A program made the translations under genes and the position numbers. This document shows positions 45,445 through 55,694 of a stretch of 64,000 bases of DNA, in pieces (the first letter of the stretch is position 1; every line of letters begins with the position of its first letter). The DNA is from Pyrenula massariospora (Eukaryota > Ascomycota > Eurotiomycetes > Pyrenulales > Pyrenulaceae), in assembly GCA_021030905.1 (NCBI GenBank), contig JAGFMI010000005.1, positions 2,170,001-2,234,000 of the forward strand, in the 5' to 3' direction. Below the pieces are notes generated by a model. It was given only the letters and a program-made list of their open reading frames with translations. It was not told the DNA's origin and searched no databases.

Positions 45445-45854
45445 AACAGAGTCCCTATCCGGGTCTGGAAGTTTCGAAAGTGGTAAGACTAAAATCAGCT
45501 CGGAAAACAAGCTCAATAAAAAAATCTAAGACAGAATGGTCTCCCCTAGAAGAGCGCACGGAAGCTAGAATTATTGTGCTGGAATTTGAGCAGCATCCTT
45601 GCCTTTAAATGCTAAAGTCGCACTCTCGGAGGTAATTGCGGCGAAAACGAAGCTAGTCCACAAGAAGCAAAGCTGGAGATCTTTCCAGATCCCTGCGAGA
45701 AAGTTTTGGTGATGTCAATGCCGATCCGAGAGAAGCTTGAATTGAAGCTCCCACACATGCCACAGCACTGTAGACATGGCTTAGTACAACCTAGTTTCTA
45801 GCTCGCGTCTATAGATTGCAGCTTTGACATTCTACTTTTGCTTATCCCTCCGCC
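45445..45854. promoter_or_regulatory. Shared 5' region of syf2 and Coq11-like gene
   Basis: A 410-base divergent intergenic region that must contain both promoters. No individual element is claimed. Confidence 0.45.
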
Positions 45855-46732
45855 ATGTCTAAGAGGCGACTTGTTGTTGCCGGCGGGACTGGCTTCCTGG
45901 GCTCCCGAATCTGCAAGTCCGCCGTAGCTCGCGGTTGGGACGTCACCTCGATCAGGTACACATTCCGATCACTCTATCTATTCCATCTGCCTAACATATA
46001 GGCCACCAAAGTCGCTCCGGCCAACCAAAATGGTCGACAATAACTTCATCTCCTATTCCACCTCCCTGGTCTACCTCCGTGACATGGGCCTCCGCAGACA
46101 TCCTACAACCGCAATCCTTAGCCCCACACCTCCAAAAAGCCGACGCAGTTGTTCATACAATGGGAATACTCCTCGAAGCAGATTACAAGGGCGTTCTTGT
46201 CGGCCAAGAATCACCCGTCTCCGGGCTACGAAAGGCGTTCGCGAGTACAAGACCAGATGATCCAAAGAATTCAGTTCTAACCTACGAGGTCATGAATCGA
46301 GACAGTGCCGTAGATCTAGCAAAAGAGAGTGAAAAGGAAGGGGTAAGCGCGTTTGTGTACGTTTCTGCGGCCGCTGGTGCGCCGATACTGCCAAAAAGAT
46401 ACATCACAACGAAAAGAGAAGCGGAGTCAAGGATAGCAAGCGAATTTCCTAAGATGAGGAATATATTCGTCCGGCCAAGCTTTCTGTATGATTCGAGCAG
46501 GATGTTCACGCTGCCCATTGCCGTAGCAGGAGGAGTTGGCAGCGCGGTCAACTCGTTAGTGGGAGGGTATCTAACAAATATATTTGGCGCGGCTGTGGAG
46601 AAGCCAATGAAGGCGGATGATGTGGCTGCAGCAATAGTAGAGGCAATCGACAGTGACGACGTGAAGGGTGTACAATTACCAAAACAGATCGAGGAGTTGG
46701 CCACGAAGGCTTGGAGGAGGAATATGCTGTAA
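45855..46732 (+). CDS. Mitochondrial atypical SDR, Coq11/YLR290C-like
   Basis: NAD(P)-binding Rossmann protein of the NDUFA9/Coq11 branch, mitochondrial, linked in yeast to coenzyme Q synthesis (family knowledge). Exons 45855-45955 and 46012-46732 give 273 residues. The nucleotide-binding glycine motif VVAGGTGFLGSRIC is at residues 7-20. The intron ends CCACCAAAG rather than the nearer CATATAG, because only that phase gives SISRSGQPKW and then SVTWASADIL and AVVHTMGILLEADYKG, the family pattern. YVSAAAGAPILPKRYITTKR holds the Y-x3-K-like site, and RPSFLYDSSR follows. The upstream frame running from 46030 is a shadow. Confidence 0.88.
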
Positions 46733-47040
46733 ATTGGGTTACCCCAGCTTACCAGCTAACTCCTATCTCAGAATATCAAATGTACAGAAAAGTTTTCGCT
46801 TCCACCATGAGTTAGACCGAAAACGCCATTGAAATACTGGTACGAGAAGAAACTCTACCACGCCCTGACAGTCTCTCAACCCCATTACGCTGGGATCAAG
46901 CGAATGTCCATATGTAACAGCATAACCGTCAGGAGAGATTGCTATGCTTGTTCAACAGCTCCCTAACACAAGTGAATCATCGTCAGAATCATCCGCCCTT
47001 CTCCCTAACTCAGGACTCTCGTCGACCCATTGATACTACT
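46733..47040. other. Intergenic
   Basis: About 308 bases between converging genes. Nothing is seen. Confidence 0.5.
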
Positions 47041-47748
47041 TCAAAAGAAGTAAGAAACACGACCAAGACGTATGAATAGGTAGAGGATAAGGCTAGCAAG
47101 AAGATATGCGACGAAGTAAGCCTCCAGTCGATTCCGAAGGAAAGATAAGGAAAGAAGATGAAGCGTTTCTCCTTTTTTCTTCCTCGAGGTTGACTTTGTC
47201 TTTCGTAAGCTTCCTTCCTGTTTAGCTTTCGCTTCCATCTCTATTTTAATGTTTCGCAAATTTATCTCAAGTTCTAACAAGTACGACCACCTTTCTTGAA
47301 TAGTTTCTTTGAGACAGACGCTGCAAGAATTTGTTGTTCGTTCACCCTTAGACTGCTTAGAGAGGATCGCTTCTTGCAGATCTTTATTGATTCCTTGCCA
47401 GTCCATGAAGCTACGCCATTTGTCGTCATCGCCAGTAGGTTCCGGATCGATCGTGATATCATTGGTCATGAAAACGCCAAAATCATGATTGCCTGGTTTC
47501 GCTAGTTTGACCCAGAGGTCGAGAACGGTCTCGGCTTCAATCGGTTTAAAGCCGCAGAATTCGACAGCCTCAACACTATACAGGTATCTTGGAACGTCGT
47601 GGTTTTCTTCTTTGAAATTTAAATGCCATTTCCGGTGTGAAAGTTTAGTGATGAGGCCACGATTGAGGAAATAGTATGCGACTTCGTTCGAGATAGTGAG
47701 TTTGTCGGGTGAGTAGAGGTAGTCGCATGTCCCACAGGCGCGATTCAT
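47041..47748 (-). CDS. Hypothetical protein with C-terminal membrane anchor
   Basis: Not recognised. Single exon, 235 residues from the ATG at 47748. It has two cysteine pairs (CGTCDYLY near the N-terminus and CSVCLKETIQERW near residue 145), a charged helical stretch (LLELEINLRNIKIEMEAKAK), a Lys/Ser-rich basic segment (RKTKSTSRKKKGE) and a C-terminal hydrophobic helix (AYFVAYLLASLILYLFIRLG), as in tail-anchored proteins. The open frame continues upstream of the ATG without another ATG. Whether the two Cys pairs bind zinc together is unknown. Confidence 0.5.
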   Translation of the reverse strand: MNRACGTCDYLYSPDKLTISNEVAYYFLNRGLITKLSHRKWHLNFKEENHDVPRYLYSVEAVEFCGFKPIEAETVLDLWVKLAKPGNHDFGVFMTNDITIDPEPTGDDDKWRSFMDWQGINKDLQEAILSKQSKGERTTNSCSVCLKETIQERWSYLLELEINLRNIKIEMEAKAKQEGSLRKTKSTSRKKKGETLHLLSLSFLRNRLEAYFVAYLLASLILYLFIRLGRVSYFF

Positions 47749-48132
47749 ATCAATGAATTTGTTGTGCTTTGTCACCAGACGACAAAAGAGGAAGAGGTGT
47801 GAATGAAAGAGATACAGTATGTAAACTCTACAGAACAAATCATAAAGCCAAAATCAAGACATCGATCAAGCGGGTGAGGTTACTGCTTGATTGAACATGC
47901 GCCACAGAAATCAACAGCTTGACAGCTCTGCAAACTTGGGAAGCTACGATGGCAGGATTTTTTCGTACCTTTTACTTAGGTCACCTTTTCCAATCAGATT
48001 CACTGAGATGGTCGTATTCCAGATCACTGATATGTCCCTCAAGGTTCGCGATCAGCTGGTACACCGTTATGGTCCAGCGGGCTTGACTTTGTATTTGTCA
48101 TTCTGCTCCTTTGACTACCATCCTCTTCCCTG
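47749..48132. other. Intergenic
   Basis: About 380 bases with no supported gene. It holds the 5' flank of the hypothetical gene and the 3' flank of nuc1. Confidence 0.5.
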
Positions 48133-49194
48133 CTAAGCTGGAGAAGGGCTTGGAGATGTCGTTGGAGCTAAACTGCCTGATCTGCTTGGAGGTCCGCTGC
48201 TGACACGCCGCCTCTCCTTTTCAAATTCACGTGTCAGAATTTCACATTTGATCTCAGCACAAAGTCTTTTCCGTCGTTCTTGGGGAAGTTTGCTGGCAAA
48301 TTCCAAACCACTGGCTCGCTCAACGGCTTCAACCGGTACTTCAAAGTCTGCGAGGTTTTTCTCGTTCGCAATATGAGCGTTAGGTAGCACGAATGCTCCT
48401 ATAGCCACTTTGGCGCTAGGGTTCTCGCCCGGGATTGGGGATAATTCTCCATAGATGACCTTGTAGAAATGGGTCGGGACCGCCACATTCGGAGGGTTTC
48501 CGATCACTTCATAGTTAACCTTCCATTTCCCATCCGCAGGATCTTTCTTAGGAAGATAGAGCGGCCCAGTAACAATCCGCACGCTTGGATACCTGGTCGT
48601 TAACCTCCGACAGAAGTCTTCGAAGTGTGCCCAGTAGTCTCTGTTGAAGCCATCTCCAACCTGAGGGCACATATTGGTCAGAAGAAATGTATCGTCCATG
48701 GCTTGTTGGCTCCATTTTGCATCTGCTGCTGGAACTTGATGGCCCCGGTCGTAACCGCTTCGTAGGTAATCGGTCAGCTTGGCTCGATACATGGGAGGAA
48801 GCGAGGAATCTTCGGTGAAGTATGAGTGCCTTCGATCGCCATTCGAGATGGCAAGGGACTGTGGTGTAATATGCTCAGCAACCCAGTGCGGATTTCGAGT
48901 GGCGCGGTTGAAGGAGGAAGTCAGAGACAAACCGGCTCGAAGGTCCGAAATGGGACCCGGGAAGCCGTACTGGAATAAACCATTTGGATCAACTGGATTT
49001 GTGATGGCAGGAACTGTTGGTGGCCGCGAGGGAATTGAAGGGGGAGATGCCACCGGCGTCGGTGTCCGAGAGGTGGTCGATGATGGCGGGATCGGTGCCA
49101 ACTGTTTTGGTTTCGATGAGTATACTAAGGCTGTCAGACTAGCGCCAGCAGCTGCAGAGGCTCCGGCTATAATGGCGAGGGTGGTTTTGGACAT
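48133..49194 (-). CDS. nuc1: Mitochondrial DNA/RNA non-specific endonuclease NUC1 (EndoG)
   Basis: Magnesium-dependent nuclease of the mitochondrial intermembrane space, involved in mtDNA handling and cell death (family knowledge). Single exon, 353 residues. The N-terminus TTLAIIAGASAAAGASLTAL is a hydrophobic helix fitting an import signal or inner-membrane anchor, followed by a Pro/Ser/Thr linker. The beta-beta-alpha-metal domain shows FQYGFPGP, the catalytic DRGH at residues 149-152 (DRGHQVPAADAKWSQ), FLLTNMCPQ with the metal-binding Asn, and ARNW-region equivalent NRDYWAHFEDFCRRL. A basic Ser/Pro tail of about 35 residues is extra. The start was set at the ATG directly before the hydrophobic helix. 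Confidence 0.93.
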   Translation of the reverse strand: MSKTTLAIIAGASAAAGASLTALVYSSKPKQLAPIPPSSTTSRTPTPVASPPSIPSRPPTVPAITNPVDPNGLFQYGFPGPISDLRAGLSLTSSFNRATRNPHWVAEHITPQSLAISNGDRRHSYFTEDSSLPPMYRAKLTDYLRSGYDRGHQVPAADAKWSQQAMDDTFLLTNMCPQVGDGFNRDYWAHFEDFCRRLTTRYPSVRIVTGPLYLPKKDPADGKWKVNYEVIGNPPNVAVPTHFYKVIYGELSPIPGENPSAKVAIGAFVLPNAHIANEKNLADFEVPVEAVERASGLEFASKLPQERRKRLCAEIKCEILTREFEKERRRVSSGPPSRSGSLAPTTSPSPSPA

Positions 49195-50298
49195 CGTGCT
49201 CAGGATTGGCGAGAGGTAGCCGAAAGCGTAGAGTAGCCAAGTAGATATACGCGCACAGGTAGATAAAAAATGGATGTTCAAGAAATAAAGTCCAGCAGTA
49301 GACACAGAATAGGATTCACCATGCCCTCCAAGAATAGGCGAAAGTCTGCCTTCAAGCCGTCGCGCTCGGTGGCTGATGAGAGAATCACGCGGCGGCTGCA
49401 CGCGCGCCTGGAGAGAAAAGCTCGTGTCCAATCAAAGGCGCGTATTTGCGGAGTTGACTTGGCTGCAGCGGAAGAGACGCTAATCCGGAAGGGGAACTAA
49501 CGCATCGATTTGATCGAAATCTATCAAGCATAAAGGAGAGTCAATCGTGAGTAGAAATGCTCTGGTTCTCATGCAGTATCGTATGTATCATAGAAGCTAA
49601 CATTTATCTAACGGGGGAAAGTCGAGAATCTAATTCTTTACCAGCGAAACATCCCCCCATCCCGCAAACAAGGCTGAGACTCTCTCGTTCTTCCTTTCCC
49701 CTTCCTGCTGAAAAATGTAGGCCAATGGCCACATTGTTGAAACTCTGATTAGCCACCGCTACGAGGCTCAAAGTCATGTCATGCCTTATTCGTAGGGCTG
49801 TGGGCCGGCTCTCGATCAGCACAGGAGGTGACCTGTTCTGGATGACTGAGGCTGCTGAGCAAGGCATGTGGCGAATGATGCCAAATGGATGCAGAAAATG
49901 TGATAGTCGGGCGTAAACTCACAGATTTCAGGTCTAAATTCCCCGTTTCGAAACCGCTGGTCCTTGGTCTAGGATACGGAACCAAGTATCAAGAGGGGTG
50001 AGAAGGTTCCGGCTTTCGAAGCCCACATTGCCGCTAGCCTGTTCTGGACTGCGCTAGGTCCTCGCTCGTCATTGTTGCAGACGAGGCTGCCCTCTGCATT
50101 GACCAGCCCACCAACACCTTCACGACCACCCTCCAAATTACCCTCTTCACGTCCCTAGCATGCCTTTCCCTTCATATCTCATCATCAATATCTCATCTTC
50201 AGCTCTGAAACCTGTTTCAAAAGCTTGCCTTCTGAAACCATTCCGATAGTGTTTCTTAGCCGCTGGCGGATTTCTCAGTTGTTCTTTTCACACTCATC
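49195..50298. other. Divergent intergenic, 1.1 kb
   Basis: Lies between nuc1 and the zinc-transporter gene. A 60-codon plus ORF at 49321-49500 encodes a very Arg/Lys-rich peptide (MPSKNRRKSAFKPSRS at its start). It is not recognised and is more likely incidental. Confidence 0.4.
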
Positions 50299-52033
50299 AT
50301 GGTTCTGGACAACGACGCGCGAGGATGGATCATGACATGCGTGAGTGGCATTGGTATGTCTTCAGTCATCTGCTTTTGATAAGCCTAACTGATTGCTTCC
50401 AGCGTGCATCATCGGCTCATGCATCATCTGTGTCGACATTATCATCCAACAACTTCCAGGGCACCGGAATTTTCAAATTGCCGACAGCAATGGGTTTCTT
50501 TCTGCCTCACTGAGTCTGAGCTTCGGAGTCATGGTGAAGTCTCTGAAATGTCTAGAGATTGCAGAAGCTAATTTTTCGTAGCTTTTCTCTGCGCTGTATA
50601 GTATGCTACCAGCGGCTAAGCGATACCTCATTTCAGGCGGATATTCTCCGGGTGCCGCATCTTATGCCCTCATTGCATTGTTTCTAGCCGGGGTTGTCGG
50701 CATACAACTATTGTCAAGAGTGATGCACCACTTTATGCCGTCTCATATCGTTGACTGTGATCATACCCACGACGAGGATTTGGAGTCTAATCCTGAAGAG
50801 ATGGAAGTACACGAGCACAACGACCACCATACTCGCGAGGTCGATTTCTTCAGACCTCAACGTCACTTGAGTGTCGAAGACGATGAGCAAAGACCGCTAC
50901 TTTCCACAACTTCAAGTCGCGAGGCTCTGCGCAGTGTCTCTGAGCCTGCCGGAGTCATCAATGCGTCGCAGGACCAATTCGCTACGGCTCCGACGAGCCG
51001 CCGTCAGTCGCTCCTGCCGGGGTCTCTCACTCGAACCCTGACGGCCCTGACGGCTACCAAGAAGCGAGCTTGTGACGAGACGGGACCCTGTATGGGCTAT
51101 TCTGATCCTTGCGGCCAAGAATGTTTCAACACAGCCTCTCGCAGAGGGTCTATGCTTCCCCAACTCGCTCGATCTTCTACCACCAATCTCCCTAGAAGTG
51201 CGACAATTACTCATTTGCGTATAGCTTCACCTGTCTTGGAAGACGAAGAAGAAGAAGATGGGGTTGACCGAGGCCATGCGAAGCTGACAAAGACTAATCT
51301 TGAAGACGCATTCTATAGGTCGCGAGAGTCAACTAAATCTTATTCGCTCGCTCAACATCGGTCCCGCAGCTCGACCCACCATTATCATCATGCGCCCCAT
51401 GAGCATCCTTATATCAACGGTCGGCCACGACAACCTTCTGAACTCTCACGCTCGTCAGAAGATCACGAGGACTGTCTGAAGAGCAGACAAGTCTCGACTC
51501 ACGTTGACACTGAAGGCTCAGGTCCAGAAGCGCATCACCACCATGTGCCAAGCAATGCATTCATGAGCATAGGGCTGCAGACCTCTATTGCTATCGCACT
51601 TCACAAAATCCCCGAAGGCTTCATAACATATGCCACTAATCATGCGAATCCTACGCTAGGCTTTGCAGTCTTCATGGCTCTCTTCATACACAACATCACC
51701 GAGGGCTTTGCCTTGGCACTTCCGTTATACCTCGCCCTTCGATCGCGAGTCAAGGCTATATCCTGGGCTAGCTTTCTCGGCGGTGTCTCCCAACCACTTG
51801 GCGCGGGGATTGCAGCGTTATGGTTCAAAGTTGCCAACGGTGGTGGACCAATGGGTGAACCTGGCGAAAGGGTGTATGGAGGAATGTTTGCCGTCACTTC
51901 AGGCGTCATGACTAGTGTTGCTCTACAATTGTTCAGCGAGAGTCTTGGGTTGACCCACAACAAAAATTTGTGCATTGGGTTTGCTTTCTTTGGAATGGGT
52001 ATCCTTGGACTGAGCTCTGCATTGACGGCATAG
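50299..52033 (+). CDS. ZIP-family zinc transporter (Zrt3-like)
   Basis: Membrane transporter moving zinc toward the cytosol, and the Zrt3 type exports stored zinc from the vacuole (family knowledge). Exons 50299-50353, 50403-50533 and 50582-52033 give 545 residues. Introns are short (49 and 48 bases) with GTATGT/GTGAAG donors and CTAAC-like branches. Helices near ACIIGSCIICVDIII and SALYSMLPAAK start the protein. A long central loop (about residues 110-365) has His-rich parts (HEHNDHHTRE, HHYHHAPHEH, EAHHHHVP) that may sense or bind metal. The metal path follows: ALHKIPEGFITY and FIHNITEGFALALPLY. The His-rich loop is longer than in most ZIP proteins. Confidence 0.9.
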
Positions 52034-53339
52034 ATTGAATCGCAAAAGTATTGGTATTGAAATAGCTTATTTGGCGCCACCGGAATCGGTATTTGCATTG
52101 CTTGGGGTTTAGAAAAGTTTACAGGGCTGGAATCACGTGGAATGAATGGTCACGGGCATCCAAATGATACAGATTAGCGTTAAAGTGGCGACGAGTGTTA
52201 GCATGTGTGGATGAAAACAGGCGAATAGACTTTACGAAACTGATGCGGCCACCCAAATGGCAACATGTCAGCGGATCGGATTATATCAATAATATAATGG
52301 GTTTTAGTTGAGTGATATTGGTCTCTTGCATTCACACTCGTCTCAGTTTGATCAACGAAGATCCCTGCGCTGTGACTCGTGCTTCATGCGCAACTCGCAA
52401 AATTCGTAAGTATGGACAACAACAACAACAGTTACTGATCGAAGTAGTGATTCTGACAAGAGCTTTACCTCGGCAGACATAGAGCATTTGAATTACTAGA
52501 GATTGCCTACATTTACTTTTGATCGGCCATCTTGAGGGAGGACCGCAAGACTTTCCACTCAGATCCTGCTTGTCCTAGAGTCGGCCTATGATCATTACGA
52601 GGCTCTCAACATGTCTCACCATCCGAGTTTCCACCGACCCTGCGGCGCCGTCGGCGGAAGACACAAATTACACTTCCTGCTCCCGATCTTGACGGCGGAA
52701 ACGATCTCCTCTTCCTATTGAGCCGATTGGATACTGTCTTGTTTCTCACGCGGGCGAGATGGATCTAAAGCTGAGGCGGAATGCCATGACTCGCGGCCCA
52801 CTCTTGCCGTAGGAGTTCTTGTCAACCTCAGCCCAAACAACGTTTGGTTTAAAAGGCGTTGAAACGTCGTTTTATCCGTCATACGATCTTGGAATATGTC
52901 ACTAGGTTCCTGTCGTCCTCCCGGGCCGTGTTCCACTACTGTAGGTTTGTGTCCGGCATCACATGGCCTTTCCCAACGTTGCGCCTCTTCTGTTACCCCT
53001 GCGCGGTGGCACCTGCTTGGGCGGCCTTCATTTCACGCCTCTGCTCCTATCAAGCCCTGATTCTTCCGTCTTTCTCTCAGAACCGTTAGCACCGTCTCCC
53101 CGCGATTTCCCTCTTGGGCGTGTTTGTCAAAGCGCGCCTTCCCTCTTCCTTGATTCCGACGCTTAGTCGCTCCTCCTTCGTCCAGCTCATGCGAGAACCC
53201 TGGAAGCAGATCTCTGTGGCTACCAAATCCATCCAATAATGATGGGTAGGTTCCTGACGCACGGTCAGACCTTCACCTTTAAAGAGGACTGGCGTTCGCT
53301 CTTTGCCATGTCCGCCGACTTTTTTCACCATCGTCAGAC
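52034..53339. other. Intergenic, 1.3 kb
   Basis: No supported gene. An (AAC)5 microsatellite-like run lies near 52410. The final part is the 5' flank of the secreted oxidase gene. Confidence 0.45.
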
Positions 53340-55024
53340 ATGGCACCCACACTGGCGCTGCTGTGTTTCTGCCTGATAGTCACAAGCTTTGTGGCGCCGG
53401 TACTTGGCTCCAACATCCTCAACAGCTTTGTTGGAGCACTGAACGGGTCAAGCAGCACGCAAGCATGCAACGACATCGACAAGGCTCTCCCCGGAGTGGT
53501 TGCGTATCCGACCCGCGATTCAACCAGGTTTCAAGAGGAACTCCGCCACTACTGGTCGCAAGCCGACTCGGACTTGGTGCCTGAATGTATCACTTTTCCA
53601 ACGAACGCTACGGACGTCTCGCAAATTGTCACCGCACTGAACAACCATACGGACGTCAAATTTGCCGTCAAAAGTGGCGGTCACAATTCGAACCAGGGCT
53701 GGTCGAGTGTTGATGGTGGTGTATTGATCGCATTCAGCAGCAACAATGCCACGAACCTTTCGGCGGATGGCCTAACCGCAGACATCGGTCCCGGCGCACG
53801 ATGGGGAGCGGTTATGAACGCTTTGAGCCCGGCCGGGAAGGCGGTCGCCGGCGGAAGAGTCGGTAAAGCCTTTCAAACCTGCTTCTATGAGAGCGCACAG
53901 CTGACAGACAAATGGGCGACGTTGGTGTGGGAGGCTACCTTTTGGGAGGTGGATTAAGCTTCCTTTCCGCTGAGTATGGCTTGGCCTGCGACAATGTCGT
54001 CAACTACGAGGTGGTACTTGCGGATAGTTCGATCGTCAACGCAAACTCAACCTCGTATCCAGACTTGTTCTTCGCTCTTAAAGGTGGAGGAAATCAATTC
54101 GGCATGTGATGAATATTTCCAATTTCATTGTGTTCGCTAACAGGTTTAGGGATCGTCACCAAGTTCACCATGAAGACTGTCCCAATGGGCCAGATCTGGG
54201 GTGGTGTCCGCACCTACTCCGGCGACTTATCACCGGCCCTCATAAACGCAACCCAAAATTTCGTGCAGAACTATTCCGACGTCAAAGCCGCTGTAATCAC
54301 TACAGCCGAACGGGATGCCCTTCTTAATATCTTTGTCGTCTTCTACTTTTACAACGGCGAGAACCCTCCTGATTCCGTCTTCTCAGAGTTCAACGCCATT
54401 CCCTCGCTCACGGACTCGACCAAGGTGCAAACTTTCGCCTCACTGCTCAACTCGAACAACGACTTCAACCTTCAGGGTCTCCGGTACCTCATCCGCGCGA
54501 CAACCCTTCCTTCCCTCCCAGACCCGGACGGCAAAGATCTCCTCAACTACCACTACAACACATGGGCCACATACGCCCTAGCCCAGAGCACCACCAACGC
54601 AGACTTCATCTTCAGCATCGCCTTCCAGCCCCTCCCCAAAGCCATCGCGTCCGCCTCCGCGCAAGCCGGTGGGAACGCCTATGGCCTCGACCCCGGAAAC
54701 GGCGACCGCATCTGGCTCGTGTACGACACCTCGTGGCTCACGGCCGCCGAGGACGGCCCGGCGCACCAGTCGGCGATGAACATCACGGCGTCAATTGACG
54801 CGTACGCGAAGGCGACGTATGCGGGGGTGAAGAACACGAACTATGAGGAAGGGGATCTGGCGTACGAGGAGTATAACCCCGTCTTCATGAATGATGCGAT
54901 GTATGACCAGACGCCGTTGCAGACGTATCCAAAGACGACGTATCAGAAGCTGGTGGATGCGAAGAAAGTGTATGATCCTGTAGGGTTTTTCTCGACGAGG
55001 ACGGGAGGGTTTAAGTTTATGTAG
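53340..55024 (+). CDS. Secreted berberine-bridge-type FAD-linked oxidase
   Basis: Extracellular flavoenzyme of the PCMH/BBE class, oxidising sugars or secondary metabolites (family knowledge). A signal peptide is visible ([18 protein letters not shown], about residues 5-23). FAD-binding motifs are [16 protein letters not shown] with His115, the usual covalent FAD site, then [25 protein letters not shown] and IVTKF. The C-terminus [16 protein letters not shown] fits the BBE end. Exons are 53340-53862, 53901-54101 and 54150-55024, about 532 residues. Intron 1 is uncertain because no acceptor gives a perfect fit. Intron 2 (54102-54149) is predicted GC-AG (GCATGT...GTTTAG) because only this restores NQFGIVTKF. 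Strong C/G-ending codon use appears in the third exon. Confidence 0.88.
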
Positions 55025-55694
55025 GATAATTGTCGGCCTTGGGTATGTGTGGATGGGGCTTCATAGCATGATAGTATTTCATCGTACTAAGTACAGTGGT
55101 TAAGCTTTAGTAGTACTAAGAAGAGTTGGGAATACAAGAAAAGGTATAATTAACGCCTACGTTTCACGAAATGTCGTCCATTGTCCAAGGTCTGCTCAGC
55201 AGACTTGACATAACTTAGTAGAGCCCTATACCTAGCTCCATGAAATCATCCTAGGATACGGTATAGTGTCTGAAAAGCTAGCCTCTTGACCCTTAGATTT
55301 AGGTCACCCATTCTCCGCAGAGCGGGAATCGAAGCATGCTATTGAAGCCTAGAGACCTTCACAGATCCGGGTATCATCATCAAGCGGAGGGCTCAGTACG
55401 GAGACAAGGGGTGGGTATAGAGAATTGAGGACGGTGGTGATAATGTGGAATCTAACTTGGTAAGATGACTATGCGTAGGGATTTCTTCGCAAGCGTAGGA
55501 GATTTTTCCGGATAAGCTTGCGCTATAGATATGACGATTCGCGTCGACGGGCTGTGAGTGGAGTTCTATGTAAATTATTTTGCGCAAGAGGATTAAGGGT
55601 AGTCCTCTACGGAGATAGGGAGATGCTCTCGACCCGCATGCGGAGAATTATGATCCAGTTACTGAGTTTGCTTTTGGACTCGTTGGTATCGTCT
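55025..55694. other. Intergenic between converging genes
   Basis: About 670 bases between the converging oxidase and kinase genes. Only incidental ORFs. Confidence 0.5.

Noticed and set aside
49270-49500. Small basic plus ORF upstream of nuc1
   Set aside because: Only 60-76 codons, composition dominated by Arg/Lys, no recognised family. It probably lies in the nuc1 promoter.
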